64,000 bases of DNA from Erwinia sp. Its GTDB lineage: Bacteria; Pseudomonadota; Gammaproteobacteria; Enterobacterales; Enterobacteriaceae. The stretch lies in contig OZ024666.1 of assembly GCA_964016415.1 (NCBI GenBank), positions 1,717,310 through 1,781,309 on the forward strand, given 5' to 3'. Each line of letters opens with the position of its first letter. Positions within the stretch are counted from its first letter, which is position 1. The translations under genes and the position numbers were made by a program. This document shows, piece by piece, positions 43,557-54,223 of this stretch. The notes beneath the pieces were generated by a model. The model saw only the letters and a list, made by a program, of their open reading frames with translations, had not been told where the DNA came from and did no database searches.

Positions 43557-43779
43557 CAAAGTTCTCCTGTTATCCGAGTAAAACGGTATAAAAAAAGAAA
43601 GTGACAACGAGTAATTTCGTATCGAGGATCAACAAAGCCCGATCGAATTTTTCACTTTGCTTAATTGTCATTTTAATAACAAAACAAAGTAAATTTAATA
43701 TGTATATTTACACTAAAGTAACATAAGCACAAGATAAAATATGTAAAGAAGTCACTACAATCCGTATTAAATCAAGAAA
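43557..43779. other. AT-rich gap between yejG and bcr
   Basis: 223 bases, strongly AT-rich compared with neighbouring DNA, including the yejG upstream region and the bcr 3' end. No gene, terminator or named operator was recognised. Confidence 0.35.
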
Positions 43780-44979
43780 TCAGCTTTTCATGCTTTTATG
43801 TAAACAACTGGCGCGTAGGAACAGCAACAATGAGCTACTGGCACAGAGAAAAATAGACAGAATCATTGGCCAGGCACTGTTAAATGAAACCAAAGAAAGA
43901 AGAGCTCCAACTACCGCACCAACACCGAATCGCAGGGTTCCCGCCAGTGAAGACGCTGTCCCCGCCATCAAAGGAAACTCCTCAAGAATAACCGCCATGG
44001 CATTAGATGAAACCATCGCTACGCAGCCGATAAAAAGCGCCACTCCAAAAACAAGCGGTGCAAAACCCAACCCCAGTGCGCTGACGATAACCAGCCAGCA
44101 TCCCATGCTAAATTGTATCAGGATACCAAGCCGGAACATTGCCAGCGACCCAAAACGCCTGACAAGGCGACTATTAATTAACGTCATTAGAAACAGAAAA
44201 ACAACATTAAGAGCGAAATAGTAACCGAAGTGTTGCGGTGATATATGATTCAGTTCGATATAAACAAAAGGGCCTGCATTGAGAAAAGAGAAGAGACCGG
44301 CAAAAGAAAAACCACTGGCCAGCATGTAGCAAAACACCTGTCGATGGCGAAATAATGAAAGAAAATTACCCAGGGTAGTGCGCAAATGGAACGCCTGCCG
44401 CTGCGATTTTGGCAATGTCTCTTTGAGCTGTGTGATCACCAGTAATGCAGTAATAATGCCGGCAAAAGCGAGAACCCAAAAAATAGCATGCCAGCTGGCC
44501 AGTAATAGTAACCAGCCTCCAATTATCGGAGCAAGCAACGGCGCAATCGTTGTCACCAGTAAAACAAAAGACATCATGCGCGAAAATTCTTCTTTTGAAT
44601 AACAATCCCGCATTAATGCACTGATGACAACACTTCCAGCCGCTGCCGCCAAACCGTGTAATGTGCGCATTATGATCAGTTGTTCAATGCTCTGCGAAAG
44701 GGCACATGCTGCGGCAGCAAACGAAAAGGCTAGCGTCCCGGCTACCAAGATCGGTTTGCGCCCAAAACTGTCAGCCAGTGGTCCATAAACCAATTGTCCG
44801 AATGCGAAACCGACAATGTACAGATTGAGCGTCATCTGAACACTGCCCGAAGAAACCGCATACTGCCGCGCAATATCGGGCAAGGCAGGAAGGTACATAT
44901 CAATTGACAACGGCATCAGCATCGACAACAGTCCAAGTATAATCACCAACCCTACTGATGAATTTTTCCTATCTGCCAT
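43780..44979 (-). CDS. bcr: Bcr, MFS bicyclomycin/sulfonamide exporter
   Basis: Bcr is a 12-helix proton-coupled MFS exporter of the DHA1 family, which confers bicyclomycin and sulfonamide tolerance and exports cysteine in E. coli. It has 399 residues (E. coli 396). The N-terminal [16 protein letters not shown] and the loop 2-3 motif [14 protein letters not shown] are intact. The frame opens at 45018. GGGAG before the ATG at 44979 and the family N-terminus decide the start. It follows rsuA by about 50 bases on the same strand, so the two are likely co-transcribed. Confidence 0.95.
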   Translation of the reverse strand: MADRKNSSVGLVIILGLLSMLMPLSIDMYLPALPDIARQYAVSSGSVQMTLNLYIVGFAFGQLVYGPLADSFGRKPILVAGTLAFSFAAAACALSQSIEQLIIMRTLHGLAAAAGSVVISALMRDCYSKEEFSRMMSFVLLVTTIAPLLAPIIGGWLLLLASWHAIFWVLAFAGIITALLVITQLKETLPKSQRQAFHLRTTLGNFLSLFRHRQVFCYMLASGFSFAGLFSFLNAGPFVYIELNHISPQHFGYYFALNVVFLFLMTLINSRLVRRFGSLAMFRLGILIQFSMGCWLVIVSALGLGFAPLVFGVALFIGCVAMVSSNAMAVILEEFPLMAGTASSLAGTLRFGVGAVVGALLSLVSFNSAWPMILSIFLCASSSLLLFLRASCLHKSMKS

Positions 44980-45030
44980 GACTTTCTCCCTGGAAAACGA
45001 ATAGTTGCTGGTAAACAAATCACATCCCGA

Positions 45031-45735
45031 TTAACCTGGCTTGCCAACGGTGGCTATCTCAGCTTGTGTTAGTGCCCGGTACTCCCCAGGTTGCAACGTT
45101 TCATCCAGTGTTATTCCACCGATGCGTTCACGATGCAAAGCCACCACATGGTTTCCTGCAGCCGCGAACATGCGCTTTACCTGATGATAACGTCCCTCAT
45201 GTATGGTCAGTCTCACTTGTTTTTCAGTAATGTGTTCTAATTGTGCTGGCTGAGTGAGTGTTTTTTCATTATGGAGTCGCACGCCTTCGGCAAATAGCTT
45301 CACAGTATCAGGTGAAACCACATCTTCCAGAGTGACCAGATAGCACTTCTCACAGTGATGGCGTGGAGAGGTGATTCGGTGTGACCATTGCCCATCATCC
45401 GTCATCAACACCAGACCCGTGGTATCAATATCGAGACGTCCGGCACTGTGTAACTTATAGGCCATCGGCTCTTCGATAAAATAGAGTACCGTTGGGTGGT
45501 CAGGATCATCGGTTGAACAAACATAACCTTGTGGTTTGTTGAGCATGAAATAACGCGGACCAGTTGAATGGATTAATACCCTGCCCTCATACTCAACATG
45601 ACTCTCTTCGCTGAGTTTCCAGGAACCGTCTCTGATCACTTCACCATCCACCGTAACTTTACGGGCGCGAAGCTCTCGTCCGGCAATTGCCCGACTGATT
45701 TCTAACTGTTGAGACAAAAACTTACCAAGGCGCAT
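45031..45735 (-). CDS. rsuA: 16S rRNA pseudouridine(516) synthase
   Basis: RsuA converts U516 of 16S rRNA to pseudouridine on the assembling small subunit. It has 234 residues (E. coli 231). An S4-type RNA-binding domain ([27 protein letters not shown]) is followed by the catalytic domain with the Asp in [15 protein letters not shown] and the motif [16 protein letters not shown]. It is divergent from radD and upstream of bcr. Confidence 0.96.
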   Translation of the reverse strand: MRLGKFLSQQLEISRAIAGRELRARKVTVDGEVIRDGSWKLSEESHVEYEGRVLIHSTGPRYFMLNKPQGYVCSTDDPDHPTVLYFIEEPMAYKLHSAGRLDIDTTGLVLMTDDGQWSHRITSPRHHCEKCYLVTLEDVVSPDTVKLFAEGVRLHNEKTLTQPAQLEHITEKQVRLTIHEGRYHQVKRMFAAAGNHVVALHRERIGGITLDETLQPGEYRALTQAEIATVGKPG

Positions 45736-45951
45736 TTATTCAGGAATACCTTTAAATTATAAAACGAGATGCAGGGAAACCGGGCTGAAAGCCTATGCGC
45801 TTTCATCATTTCTCCAGCAATCAGGACGGGGTAAAATTCGTCTGGCAGTATACAGTGGGTAACAGCCACTGCACAGGGGATTATACACAGCAATATGCGC
45901 TTTTTCATGGCATACTCTACGGGTGTACTCCCTCATAACAGTATCTTTTTT

Positions 45952-47703
45952 ATGACATTCACCTTGCGCCCCTACCAGCAGGACGCCGTAAATGCGGCTA
46001 TCCAGTATTTTCAGCATCAGGACTCTCCGGCAGTTATCGTTTTGCCCACAGGCGCAGGCAAGAGTCTGGTGATTGCTGAACTTGCTCGCCAGGCAAAAGG
46101 CCGCGTTCTGGTACTGGCTCACGTGAAAGAGCTGGTGGCACAAAATCACAGTAAATTCGAAGCATCAGGTCTTAACGGGGCTATCTTTTCTGCCGGTCTG
46201 CAACGAAAACAGAGCGACGGTAAAGTCATTTTTGCCAGTGTGCAATCCGTGGTTCGCGCCATGCAACAGTTCTGTTTGCCGTTTAGTTTGCTGGTAATCG
46301 ATGAGTGCCATCGCATTGACGACAAAAAAAAGAGTCAGTATCAACAGATTATTACCCACCTGCAGCAGATCAATCCGAAATTACGTATCCTCGGACTGAC
46401 CGCCACACCCTTCCGGTTAGGCAAAGGCTGGATCTACCAATATCATTATCATGGCATGGTCCGGGGGACTAATGATGCTTTTTTTCGTGATTGTATCTTT
46501 GAACTTCCGCTGCGTTACATGATTAAACATGGTTTTTTAGTTCCTCCCAACCGTTGGGATATGCCAGTTGTAGAATATGATTTCAGTCGCCTGACTCCGC
46601 GCAACGATGGTCATTACAACGCAGTGGAATTAAACCATGAGATCGCTCAGCAGGCGCGCATTACACCTCAGATTGTCAGCCAGATTATCGACTTCTCTCG
46701 TGAGCGCCAGGGGGTGATGATTTTTGCGGCAACAGTTGAACATGCAGAAGAGATTATGGCACTGCTACCAGAGAGCAAGGCATTGATCACGGCAGATACA
46801 CCTGGTGACGAACGGGATAGATTAATTAGCGCTTTCAAATCACGCCAAATTCACTTTATGGTGAACGTGGCTGTGCTGACAACCGGATTTGATGCGCCAC
46901 ATGTCGATCTGATCGCAATACTTCGGCCCACCGAATCAGTCAGTCTTTACCAGCAAATCGTCGGGCGAGGTCTACGCCTCTCGCCTGGAAAGACAGAATG
47001 CTTAATTGTCGATTATGCGGGGAATACTCATGACCTGTTCACACCTGAAATAGGAGCTGTGAAAGGGGATCGTAACAGTGTACCAGTGCAGGTTTTTTGC
47101 CCGGTATGTCAATACGCCAATATCTTCTGGGGGAAAACTGACGCATGCGGACACATCATTGAACATTATGGCCGACGTTGTCAGGGGATCATTGCCGATA
47201 GTACCGAGCGTCATCAGTGTACCTTTCGTTTTCGTTTCAAATCTTGTCCCGCCTGTGATGCGGAAAACGATATTGCTGCCCGACGCTGCCACGATTGTGA
47301 TACCTGCCTTGTTGATCCTGACGATCAATTAAAAGCAGCAATGAAAATGAAAGGCGCACTTATTTTGCGTTGCGCCGCCATGGTACTGGAAAAAACGTTC
47401 GATGCCGGTGGAGAATGGCTGAACATCCGCTATTACGATGAAGAGGCAACGGAACTGAGTGAGCGTTTCCGGCTGCAAACAGCAGCTCAACGTGCGGCAT
47501 TTACACATCATTTCATTCGTCAGCACCAACGCGCCCTTGGGCTTCCCCTTTCATGGCAGACGATTGATGACCTGCTGCAACAACAGGATAGCTTTCGCGC
47601 ACCAGACTTTCTGATTGGGCAAAAACAGCGCCACTTCTGGCGTATCCGGGACAAAATTTTCGACTATCAGGGCCGCTATAGAAGAGCCAACGAATTGCGT
47701 TAA
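45952..47703 (+). CDS. radD: RadD (YejH), superfamily 2 helicase-like DNA repair protein
   Basis: RadD is an SF2 ATPase that acts with RecA and SSB in recombinational repair and radiation survival. It has 583 residues (E. coli 586). Motif I is PTGAGKS, motif II DECHR, motif [12 protein letters not shown], and motif [11 protein letters not shown] zinc-finger-like set of cysteines follows (CPVC, RRC, CPAC, CHDC) in the C-terminal third. The frame is open from 45895. The family start [13 protein letters not shown] at 45952 is used, though no strong ribosome-binding site precedes it. Confidence 0.95.
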   Translation: MTFTLRPYQQDAVNAAIQYFQHQDSPAVIVLPTGAGKSLVIAELARQAKGRVLVLAHVKELVAQNHSKFEASGLNGAIFSAGLQRKQSDGKVIFASVQSVVRAMQQFCLPFSLLVIDECHRIDDKKKSQYQQIITHLQQINPKLRILGLTATPFRLGKGWIYQYHYHGMVRGTNDAFFRDCIFELPLRYMIKHGFLVPPNRWDMPVVEYDFSRLTPRNDGHYNAVELNHEIAQQARITPQIVSQIIDFSRERQGVMIFAATVEHAEEIMALLPESKALITADTPGDERDRLISAFKSRQIHFMVNVAVLTTGFDAPHVDLIAILRPTESVSLYQQIVGRGLRLSPGKTECLIVDYAGNTHDLFTPEIGAVKGDRNSVPVQVFCPVCQYANIFWGKTDACGHIIEHYGRRCQGIIADSTERHQCTFRFRFKSCPACDAENDIAARRCHDCDTCLVDPDDQLKAAMKMKGALILRCAAMVLEKTFDAGGEWLNIRYYDEEATELSERFRLQTAAQRAAFTHHFIRQHQRALGLPLSWQTIDDLLQQQDSFRAPDFLIGQKQRHFWRIRDKIFDYQGRYRRANELR

Positions 47704-47743
47704 CAGCAATAGTTGCCGCAGTGGGTTATTATGGAGTAGACTA

Positions 47744-47775
47744 TGTCGCGCTTTTACGCTGGTAAAAGCCCGACA
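47744..47775 (+). promoter_or_regulatory. rplY leader hairpin (L25 leader candidate)
   Basis: TGTCG/CGACA and CTTTTAC/GTAAAAG arms nest into one stem with loop GCTG, in the leader of rplY about 60 bases before its ATG. Autogenous translational control of rplY by L25 is known in E. coli and relatives, and this stem is in the expected place. Confidence 0.55.
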
Positions 47776-47833
47776 TCTTTCCCTGTTACTGGGTCGCCTG
47801 TAGCAGTATTAACATACTTATAGAGATTGAACA

Positions 47834-48118
47834 ATGTTCACTATTGAAGCAGCAGTACGTAAAGAGCAGGGTAAGGGTGCGAGCCGCCGCCTGCGCGCAG
47901 CACAAAAGTTCCCCGCTATCATTTATGGTGGCAAAGAACCCGCTGTGTCTATCGAACTGGATCATGACCACGTCATGAACATTCAGGTAAAACCTGAATT
48001 TTACAGTGAAGTGATCACCCTGGTGGTTGATGGTCAGGAAGTGAAAGTGAAGGTGCAGGCTGTGCAACGCCATCCTTTCAAACCAAAAGTGACCCATATC
48101 GATTTCCTTCGCGCGTAA
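47834..48118 (+). CDS. rplY: 50S ribosomal protein L25
   Basis: L25 binds 5S rRNA in the large subunit. The 94-residue length is that of the short, single-domain E. coli form (TL5/CTC N-domain). Typical segments are [35 protein letters not shown] and [18 protein letters not shown]. It is monocistronic, with a leader hairpin upstream and a strong terminator downstream. Confidence 0.98.
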   Translation: MFTIEAAVRKEQGKGASRRLRAAQKFPAIIYGGKEPAVSIELDHDHVMNIQVKPEFYSEVITLVVDGQEVKVKVQAVQRHPFKPKVTHIDFLRA

Positions 48119-48137
48119 ATTTCGTGTGAAAATCGTT

Positions 48138-48165
48138 AAACGCCGCTCAATGCGGCGTTTTTTTT
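48138..48165 (+). terminator. Rho-independent terminator of rplY
   Basis: AACGCCGC and GCGGCGTT arms with loop TCAAT, followed by eight T residues, 20 bases after the stop. On the other strand it also has an A/T flank and may stop ndpA transcripts. Confidence 0.92.
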
Positions 48166-48257
48166 ATCTGAATCAGACAACGTCGCCAGACAAATCCGGC
48201 GAGTTGCTCATCCAGAACCTGTCACGCTGTAAAGCGTAGAGTGATATCAGATTCTCC

Positions 48258-49259
48258 TTATTTACCCTGCCGCCGCTGTAACTGGTCGCGCAGATTAGGA
48301 GGGGTGCCTTTTATCGTTAAGGTATCCGTCACTGGGTCCCAGAAAATGCGTTCATTTAGTAATAAAGCGTCAAAATTGAGCGTCAGCCCACCACCGCTAC
48401 CAGAAAACTTGGTTAACTGACGCAGGGTACTGCGATCGGCTGGAAAATGCTCCTCCAGTTGATATCCCTGCTCCCCAGTGAAAGTCTGAAAGTCTTTCTC
48501 TCCCAGTGGTGCAATCTCCCGGGACATTGCGGCAACATCAATCTCCTCGCCCGCTTGCAGTTGATCCTGACAAAAACTGTATACTTGCTGACGGTAGTGC
48601 TGACGTTCATCATTGTCATGGCTGTTTTCATTGCAATAGGCATCAACAACCTGCAGCAATCCTTTATTTTGTGCTTTGGTATCGAGCCCCACGGTGGCAC
48701 CGAGAAAATCCATAAAAAAATCTGCCACTTTGCGCCCGACTCTGCCACGTAAAAAGGTCAGATAGCGCATTGATTCTGGCTGCGTTTCCCACTCTGTCAG
48801 ATCGATACGAGCCACAATGTCAGCATGATGGATATCGAGATAATGCGTGGTACTGATGTCCAGACGTTCGTTCACACGCATACTGTTCTGACTGCTGAGC
48901 ATAGCAATCAACAAATATTCAACCGCAAGGTAACGGTAGTGGCAAAACAGAACAACGCCGCCCTCAGCAAAGCTGTATTTACCCAATTCATCACGTAAGC
49001 GCCCTGTAGCTGCACGGCTGAAAGCTAAAAAATCACATTCACTATTGCGATGCTGCTGCAATGCGGCAGCGAAATCACTCTCTGAATCAAAAAGCCCGAA
49101 TGCTTTGTTTTTAGCGCTATAGACACGATGGAGCTCCGACAACATGGCGTTAACCGGTTCACTGTCTGGTAACAACGTGTCCCTTAAGACTAACTCAATC
49201 GTATTTTCATCATGTTTGACTAACTGATGCAGTGCAACCTGCTCAATATCCAGGCTCAT
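48258..49259 (-). CDS. ndpA: NdpA (YejK), nucleoid-associated protein
   Basis: NdpA/YejK is a nucleoid-associated protein of the 37-kDa family, shown in E. coli to interact with topoisomerase IV and gyrase. It has 333 residues (E. coli 335). Conserved blocks include [48 protein letters not shown] and [25 protein letters not shown]. The frame opens at a GTG at 49277. AGGAGA before the ATG at 49259 decides the start. It is divergent from yejL. Confidence 0.94.
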   Translation of the reverse strand: MSLDIEQVALHQLVKHDENTIELVLRDTLLPDSEPVNAMLSELHRVYSAKNKAFGLFDSESDFAAALQQHRNSECDFLAFSRAATGRLRDELGKYSFAEGGVVLFCHYRYLAVEYLLIAMLSSQNSMRVNERLDISTTHYLDIHHADIVARIDLTEWETQPESMRYLTFLRGRVGRKVADFFMDFLGATVGLDTKAQNKGLLQVVDAYCNENSHDNDERQHYRQQVYSFCQDQLQAGEEIDVAAMSREIAPLGEKDFQTFTGEQGYQLEEHFPADRSTLRQLTKFSGSGGGLTLNFDALLLNERIFWDPVTDTLTIKGTPPNLRDQLQRRQGK

Positions 49260-49429
49260 TGGATTCTCCTTGCTCACCAGTTATCTTTGACGTCTGGTTG
49301 ATTCATTAACAATTAGCAAAAAAGGTACTGATTACAAAAGTCACATAATGACTTCTGACAAGAAAAAAGCGGTAAAAAAGACGTTTTTGCGGTAGGATAC
49401 CATGTTTCTCTATTAAAGATATTAACGCT

Positions 49430-49657
49430 ATGCCGCAATCATCCCGTTACAGCGACCAACGAGTGGAAAAACTGCTTACTGAGCTCACTGCCATTTTTGA
49501 ACAAGATCAGGCACCCACTGACCTTACTCTGATGGTTCTTGGTAATATGGTCACCAATGTACTTAACAGCAGTGTTGCGCCGGCTCAACGGCAGACTTTA
49601 GCCCGTTCATTTGCTCATGCACTCCAGTCGTCAGTGCATGAAGAAAATGCGCATTAA
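49430..49657 (+). CDS. yejL: YejL family protein
   Basis: YejL is a 75-residue cytoplasmic protein, the same length as E. coli YejL, all-helical in known structures and of unknown function. The core [19 protein letters not shown] and [18 protein letters not shown] is typical. It lies 21 bases before yejM on the same strand, so the two form an operon. Confidence 0.93.
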   Translation: MPQSSRYSDQRVEKLLTELTAIFEQDQAPTDLTLMVLGNMVTNVLNSSVAPAQRQTLARSFAHALQSSVHEENAH

Positions 49658-49678
49658 AGTGATAACACTGAACTGGCC

Positions 49679-51412
49679 ATGGTAAAACATCAGCAACGCT
49701 ATCGCGATAAAGTCTCGCAAATGATCAGCTGGGGGCACTGGTTCGCCCTGTTTAATATCATTTTTGCGCTACTGCTCGGAAGCCGTTACCTGTTCCTGGC
49801 TGACTGGCCTTCGACGCTCATTGGGCGTGTTTACGCTTTCAGCAGCTGGATAGGCCATTTCAGCTTTGTGGTGTTTGCTGGCTATCTGCTTATTATTTTT
49901 CCGCTCACATTCGCTGTGCTGTCGCAGCGATTGATGCGTTTTCTTTCCGCTATTATCGCAACAGCGGGTCTGACATTATTATTAATTGACGGTGCTGTTT
50001 TTAATCGCTTCCATTTGCATCTTAATCCTGTCGTTTGGGAGCTGGTGATTAACCCTGATCACAACGAGATGGCGCGCGAATGGCAGTTGATGTTCATCAG
50101 TGTACCCGCCATTTTTCTGGTCGAAATTCTTTTCGCCACCTGGAGCTGGCAGAAATTACGTAGCCTGAATCGGCGTACTTTTGGTAAGCCTCTGGCGGTT
50201 ATTTTTATCATTTCGTTTGTCTCCAGCCACATGCTGTATATCTGGGCTGATGCCAATTTTTATCGCCCGATTACTATGCAAAAAGCAAATTTACCGCTCT
50301 CTTATCCGATGACCGCGCGCCGTTTTCTTGAAAAACACGGTCTTCTGGATGCTGATGAATTCGCGCGTCGTCTGCTGGAACAAGGTAATCCTGAAGCGGT
50401 TGCAGTGAATTATCCCCTTAGCCCAGTAACCTTTAGTGACAGTGGCAGTGGTTATAACTTGCTGATTATCACCACTGATGCACTTAATAATGCTACGAAC
50501 ACACTGCCTGAACTCAGCGCTTTTGCTCAAAACAATGTGCGCTTCACTCAGCATTTCAGTTCCGGTACGGAAAATGACAGTGGTGCCTTTGGTCTGTTTT
50601 ATGGCATATCACCCAGCTACCTTGAGAGTATTCTTGCGACCCGTAAAGCTTCAGTGCTTTTAGGTGCCTTAAGTCACCAGGGGTATCAGCTAAGTATGTT
50701 TTCTTCTGCTGGTTTCACTGCCCCGTTATATCGCCAGGCTTTGCTGTCTGATTTTTCGTTACCCACACAGAAAAAACAGAGCAATACGCAAACCACAGAT
50801 GCATGGACAAACTGGCTTACGCGACAGCCTGCACCTGGAAGTAGTCCGTGGTTCTCCTGGTTATCACTCTCAATGCCAAACGGTGACAGTACCGATGCCA
50901 GTTATGCGCGGTACAGCGCTGATATTGATACACAGATTGGTCGGGCTATTGCTGCCGTAAAAGAGAAAGGGTTACTGGATAATACCGTTATCGTCGTGAC
51001 CGCTTTACGAGGTGCTACCGTCGGTAACAATCTGCAGATGGGTGACCGAAATAATCTGCGTGTTCCTTTAATTATTCACTGGCCGGGCACACCAGCACAG
51101 CAAATTGATAAGCTCACTGACCATCAGGATATTATGACGACCCTGATGCAGCGTCTGCTGCATGCAGATACCCCCGCGATTGACTATTCACAGGGAGAAG
51201 ATCTCTTCGCAGCCCAACGTCGTCACAACTGGGTGGTCAGCAGCCACGATCAACAGTTAATCATCAATGCACCACAACTCACGTTACAACTTAATCACAA
51301 TGGTACCTACCAGGTATGGGATAACCAGGGTAATTTACTGAAAGAACATCGTCCTCAGCTGGGACTTCTGTTGCAGGTATTAACCGAAGAGAAACGTTTT
51401 ATCGCTGATTAG
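49679..51412 (+). CDS. yejM: YejM (PbgA/LapC), lipopolysaccharide sensor protein
   Basis: YejM is an essential inner-membrane protein. It senses LPS at the periplasmic face and, through LapB, sets FtsH degradation of LpxC. It has 577 residues (E. coli 586). Five N-terminal helices (to about residue 190) are followed by the linker with the basic LPS-binding stretch (RPITMQKANLPLSYPMTARRFLEK) and a sulfatase-like periplasmic domain. That domain is more divergent from E. coli than the membrane part. It closes the yejL-yejM operon. Confidence 0.95.
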   Translation: MVKHQQRYRDKVSQMISWGHWFALFNIIFALLLGSRYLFLADWPSTLIGRVYAFSSWIGHFSFVVFAGYLLIIFPLTFAVLSQRLMRFLSAIIATAGLTLLLIDGAVFNRFHLHLNPVVWELVINPDHNEMAREWQLMFISVPAIFLVEILFATWSWQKLRSLNRRTFGKPLAVIFIISFVSSHMLYIWADANFYRPITMQKANLPLSYPMTARRFLEKHGLLDADEFARRLLEQGNPEAVAVNYPLSPVTFSDSGSGYNLLIITTDALNNATNTLPELSAFAQNNVRFTQHFSSGTENDSGAFGLFYGISPSYLESILATRKASVLLGALSHQGYQLSMFSSAGFTAPLYRQALLSDFSLPTQKKQSNTQTTDAWTNWLTRQPAPGSSPWFSWLSLSMPNGDSTDASYARYSADIDTQIGRAIAAVKEKGLLDNTVIVVTALRGATVGNNLQMGDRNNLRVPLIIHWPGTPAQQIDKLTDHQDIMTTLMQRLLHADTPAIDYSQGEDLFAAQRRHNWVVSSHDQQLIINAPQLTLQLNHNGTYQVWDNQGNLLKEHRPQLGLLLQVLTEEKRFIAD

Positions 51413-51492
51413 TCCGAATTGCTTATTTTCATAGCAGTCAACATGTTAGCACTTGCAATCTGACTATTTTCGGGTAGTATAGCTCACCGAGT

Positions 51493-51569
51493 CGGCACGT
51501 AGCGCAGCCTGGTAGCGCACTGTCATGGGGTGTCAGGGGTCGGAGGTTCAAATCCTCTCGTGCCGACCA
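51493..51569 (+). tRNA. proL: tRNA-Pro (GGG)
   Basis: 77 bases from CGGCACG to the encoded CCA fold as a tRNA, with anticodon loop ATGGGGT (anticodon GGG), the T arm GGAGGTTCAAATCCT and a perfect acceptor stem CGGCACG/CGTGCCG. It is nearly identical to E. coli proL and is in the same place after yejM. In the anticodon stem the second C-G pair of E. coli is T-A here, a compensated change. Confidence 0.97.
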
Positions 51570-51580
51570 AAAAATCCCGA

Positions 51581-51609
51581 AAAACCAGCCTGCAGTGGCT
51601 GGTTTTTTT
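51581..51609 (+). terminator. Rho-independent terminator of tRNA-Pro
   Basis: AAACCAGCC and GGCTGGTTT arms with loop TGCAGT followed by more T residues, starting 12 bases after the tRNA. Confidence 0.92.
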
Positions 51610-51623
51610 GCAGTTAATCCATG

Positions 51624-51824
51624 TCAAAAAAATCCTCCGAAAAGAATAAATCTGGCAGCAATTAATAGTCCACACCCTATCATGACGCTCAGCATCATCG
51701 CGCCACTTCCCTGTTCAACTGCGGTAGTTAACCGCAGATTATAGTTGTGTGATTCGGATCTTCGATAACCAGTCATCTCAACAAGCTGTGACAGTGATAA
51801 GCCCGTGGTCGATATCTCTGACAC
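51624..51824 (-). CDS. Small hypothetical membrane protein downstream of yojI
   Basis: This is an open frame of 66 residues that starts at a GTG 17 bases after the yojI stop. An internal ATG at 51776 would give 50 residues. The N-terminal half is polar. The C-terminal half holds one clear hydrophobic helix (GAMMLSVMIGCGLLIAARFILFG), so a tail-anchored small membrane protein is possible. No good ribosome-binding site precedes the GTG. I do not recognise it, and the case rests on its position and the helix. Confidence 0.35.
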   Translation of the reverse strand: MSEISTTGLSLSQLVEMTGYRRSESHNYNLRLTTAVEQGSGAMMLSVMIGCGLLIAARFILFGGFF

Positions 51825-51841
51825 CAGAACTCGTGTAAGAG

Positions 51842-53491
51842 TTACTCTGTCCTGCTCACTGCATCCCGTGATGCTATTTCTCGTTCGATGCCCACCAGTT
51901 CTCGCAGCATGCCATTTCTCATCTCAAGTATGCGATCTGCTTGAGAAAAGTAGTGATCATCATGAGTGATCGCCACTATCGTTTTACCCATCGCCTTCAG
52001 CCAGGGTAATAATTCTCGATAAAACAGACGTCTGAAGTGAGGATCCTGATCCGCCGCCCACTCATCAAGCAGTAAAACATCACGCTCTTCAGCAATTGCC
52101 AGCAACAGCGCCAGCCGTTTGGTTTGCCCTTTTGAGAGTTTTAAATTGATGATTCTGTTTCCATCCAGCTCTATTTTATGTTGCATCTGCAATTTTTCTG
52201 TCCAGCGTAGAACCTTCTCAGCCTCTGCCGCTTTACCCTGATTATTAATAATACGGTCAAAAAGGTGTAAATCAGTGAATACGGCGGAAAAAAGAGCCCG
52301 ATGTTCTTCCATTTGATCTGCTTCTATCACTTTGCCATCGAGGATCAGTGCCCCTGATTCCGGGGTATAGAGCCCGCATAGCAGCATTGCCAGCGTAGAT
52401 TTGCCACTGCCGTTACCACCGATCAGAAAAATCAGTTCACCTTTACTGATGGTCAGATTGACAGGGCCAACAGTGAAACCATGGTCCGGGTAGTGAAAAG
52501 TCACCTGATGCAGAGTCAGGCTTTGCCAGGGGATAGGGGGTTTACATAAGGTAAAATCAGGATGCCAGGGTGAAAGCTGCAGGGCCTGAATTTTTTTAAA
52601 TGCCACCTGGGCGGCCAGTAAAGTAGGCAGCGCCCCTACCGCAGAGAGCAATGGCGTACGGAGAAATAACAATGTTAGCGAGAAGGTCGCCGCAACAGCA
52701 GTATCAGACCATCCGGGATTGTTGGCCATAAAAAATACCAGACCGATAGCTCCCAGCATCATAATATTCGACCAGTTCAGCGCACTGAGATGATAACTGT
52801 CTGCACGGATAATATGCCAGAGATAGGCCTTTGCATTTTTCTGATAACAATCCTGATAAACACTGTGGGCTCGCTGACGATTCAATGTCAGTTCTTTTTT
52901 CCCCTCAATCACCGTCTGATAATCGGCATACAAACGGTCTTCTGTATCACGCAGCGCATCCATATGCTGATAAACCCGGGAAACCAGCAACCAGCCACCG
53001 CCCAGTGTTATCACAATCCAACCCATGGTCACCAGTAGCATCGATGGTGATAACCAAAACAGGTATACGATCGAACCGACAGTCAGGATGATACCTTGTA
53101 TCAGTTCTGGCAGTCTGACAAACGCCAGTGTGATAGCGCGGATATCGCTACTGAGTGCCGCTAAAATTGCACTGCTACCCACCTTTTCAAGGTGAGCTAC
53201 GGGAGTATCAAGAATTCGTTTCATCAGTTCACCACGCAGATGATAAACGAAATAGTGACCGAGCCGCGTCAGGGCCAGCTGTGATATGAATGTCACCGCC
53301 ATTAGCACAACAAGAAAAAACAGAAAAAGCGGCAAGAGAGTACGTGAATGGTTGACCGCGACAATAAACTGCTGGTTAATGAAAGCGATCAGGCCGATAC
53401 CTAATCCGGCGCTGACCAGGCTGAGTGCAACCACCACGGCAAAAGACCAACGATAGCGATGACTGACAAACCATAATAATGACATAACCAC
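51842..53491 (-). CDS. yojI: YojI, ABC exporter (microcin J25 efflux type)
   Basis: YojI is a half-size ABC exporter with fused membrane and ATPase domains that in E. coli exports microcin J25 with TolC. It has 549 residues (E. coli 547). Six N-terminal helices (to about residue 310) are followed by an ATPase with Walker [10 protein letters not shown], signature region [16 protein letters not shown] and Walker [13 protein letters not shown]. The signature is the variant LSKGQ found in the SyrD/PvdE-like group. It is transcribed away from alkB-apbE with an 80-base gap. Confidence 0.94.
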   Translation of the reverse strand: MVMSLLWFVSHRYRWSFAVVVALSLVSAGLGIGLIAFINQQFIVAVNHSRTLLPLFLFFLVVLMAVTFISQLALTRLGHYFVYHLRGELMKRILDTPVAHLEKVGSSAILAALSSDIRAITLAFVRLPELIQGIILTVGSIVYLFWLSPSMLLVTMGWIVITLGGGWLLVSRVYQHMDALRDTEDRLYADYQTVIEGKKELTLNRQRAHSVYQDCYQKNAKAYLWHIIRADSYHLSALNWSNIMMLGAIGLVFFMANNPGWSDTAVAATFSLTLLFLRTPLLSAVGALPTLLAAQVAFKKIQALQLSPWHPDFTLCKPPIPWQSLTLHQVTFHYPDHGFTVGPVNLTISKGELIFLIGGNGSGKSTLAMLLCGLYTPESGALILDGKVIEADQMEEHRALFSAVFTDLHLFDRIINNQGKAAEAEKVLRWTEKLQMQHKIELDGNRIINLKLSKGQTKRLALLLAIAEERDVLLLDEWAADQDPHFRRLFYRELLPWLKAMGKTIVAITHDDHYFSQADRILEMRNGMLRELVGIEREIASRDAVSRTE

Positions 53492-53571
53492 TTCTCACCA
53501 AGAATAATAAATGGCGCACCACATAACCAGCGAAAGATGAGAAACATTATCACAACAATCGCGCGACTACC

Positions 53572-54222
53572 TCAGCGATGTGCCTGACGGAATGTAAGAT
53601 TGAAACGAAAAGCACCGGTCAGGGGGTGATTACCCGTTTTAAGTGGTTGTACTCCATGAAACCACAATCGTGACGGTCCTCCCCAGACCACTACGTCACC
53701 ATGCTCAAGCAAGATTTTCTGCGTGAGCTGCTCACGTTCAAATCCGCCAAACAGGAATATCGCAGGCAAACCAAGAGAGACAGAGACAATCGGCTGGCGT
53801 AAGTCTTGTTCATCTTTGTCCTGATGCAGGGACATTTTCGCGCCAGGCTGGTAACTGTCAATCAGGCAGGCATCAGGTTTGAAACGGCTAAACCCGGCTT
53901 CGTTTGCCAGTGAAACCGCTTGTTCACGAAATAGCGCTGGCATTGGTGGCCATCGGGCATCAGTTTGCTCATTGCGTGAAGCATAACGGTATCCGCGACT
54001 GTCACTGGTCCAGCCCAATTCGCCACGGTTGGTCATTGTAACTGACATGCGAAAGCCACCTGGCGTGATGCGGTGATAGAATGGATGTTGTTCAGCTATG
54101 GTTTGGATAAGTTCGTATAGTGAGGGCGCACAGTCTCGTGCGTACCGGCGCAGGATAACTGCGCCATCAGCAAGAGGTTCACTCCACGGGGCGACATCAC
54201 TGTATAAATCAAGCACGAGCAT
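53572..54222 (-). CDS. alkB: AlkB, oxidative DNA demethylase
   Basis: AlkB is an Fe(II)/2-oxoglutarate dioxygenase that removes 1-methyladenine and 3-methylcytosine lesions. The 216 residues equal E. coli AlkB. The iron ligands are His133 and Asp135 in SLHQDKDE and the distal His in LWFHGVQPL, with the oxoglutarate-binding Arg in FRFNLTFR. In E. coli alkB is the second gene of the ada-alkB operon. Here it follows apbE by a single base and ada is missing, so methyl-phosphotriester induction by Ada at this locus is not expected. Confidence 0.96.
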   Translation of the reverse strand: MLVLDLYSDVAPWSEPLADGAVILRRYARDCAPSLYELIQTIAEQHPFYHRITPGGFRMSVTMTNRGELGWTSDSRGYRYASRNEQTDARWPPMPALFREQAVSLANEAGFSRFKPDACLIDSYQPGAKMSLHQDKDEQDLRQPIVSVSLGLPAIFLFGGFEREQLTQKILLEHGDVVVWGGPSRLWFHGVQPLKTGNHPLTGAFRFNLTFRQAHR

Positions 54223-54223
54223 C

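Noticed and set aside
51493..51620. tRNA-Pro as an integration site for a mobile element
   Set aside because: No integrase, no repeat of the tRNA 3' end and no foreign genes are seen downstream; the next genes are the usual yojI and alkB.
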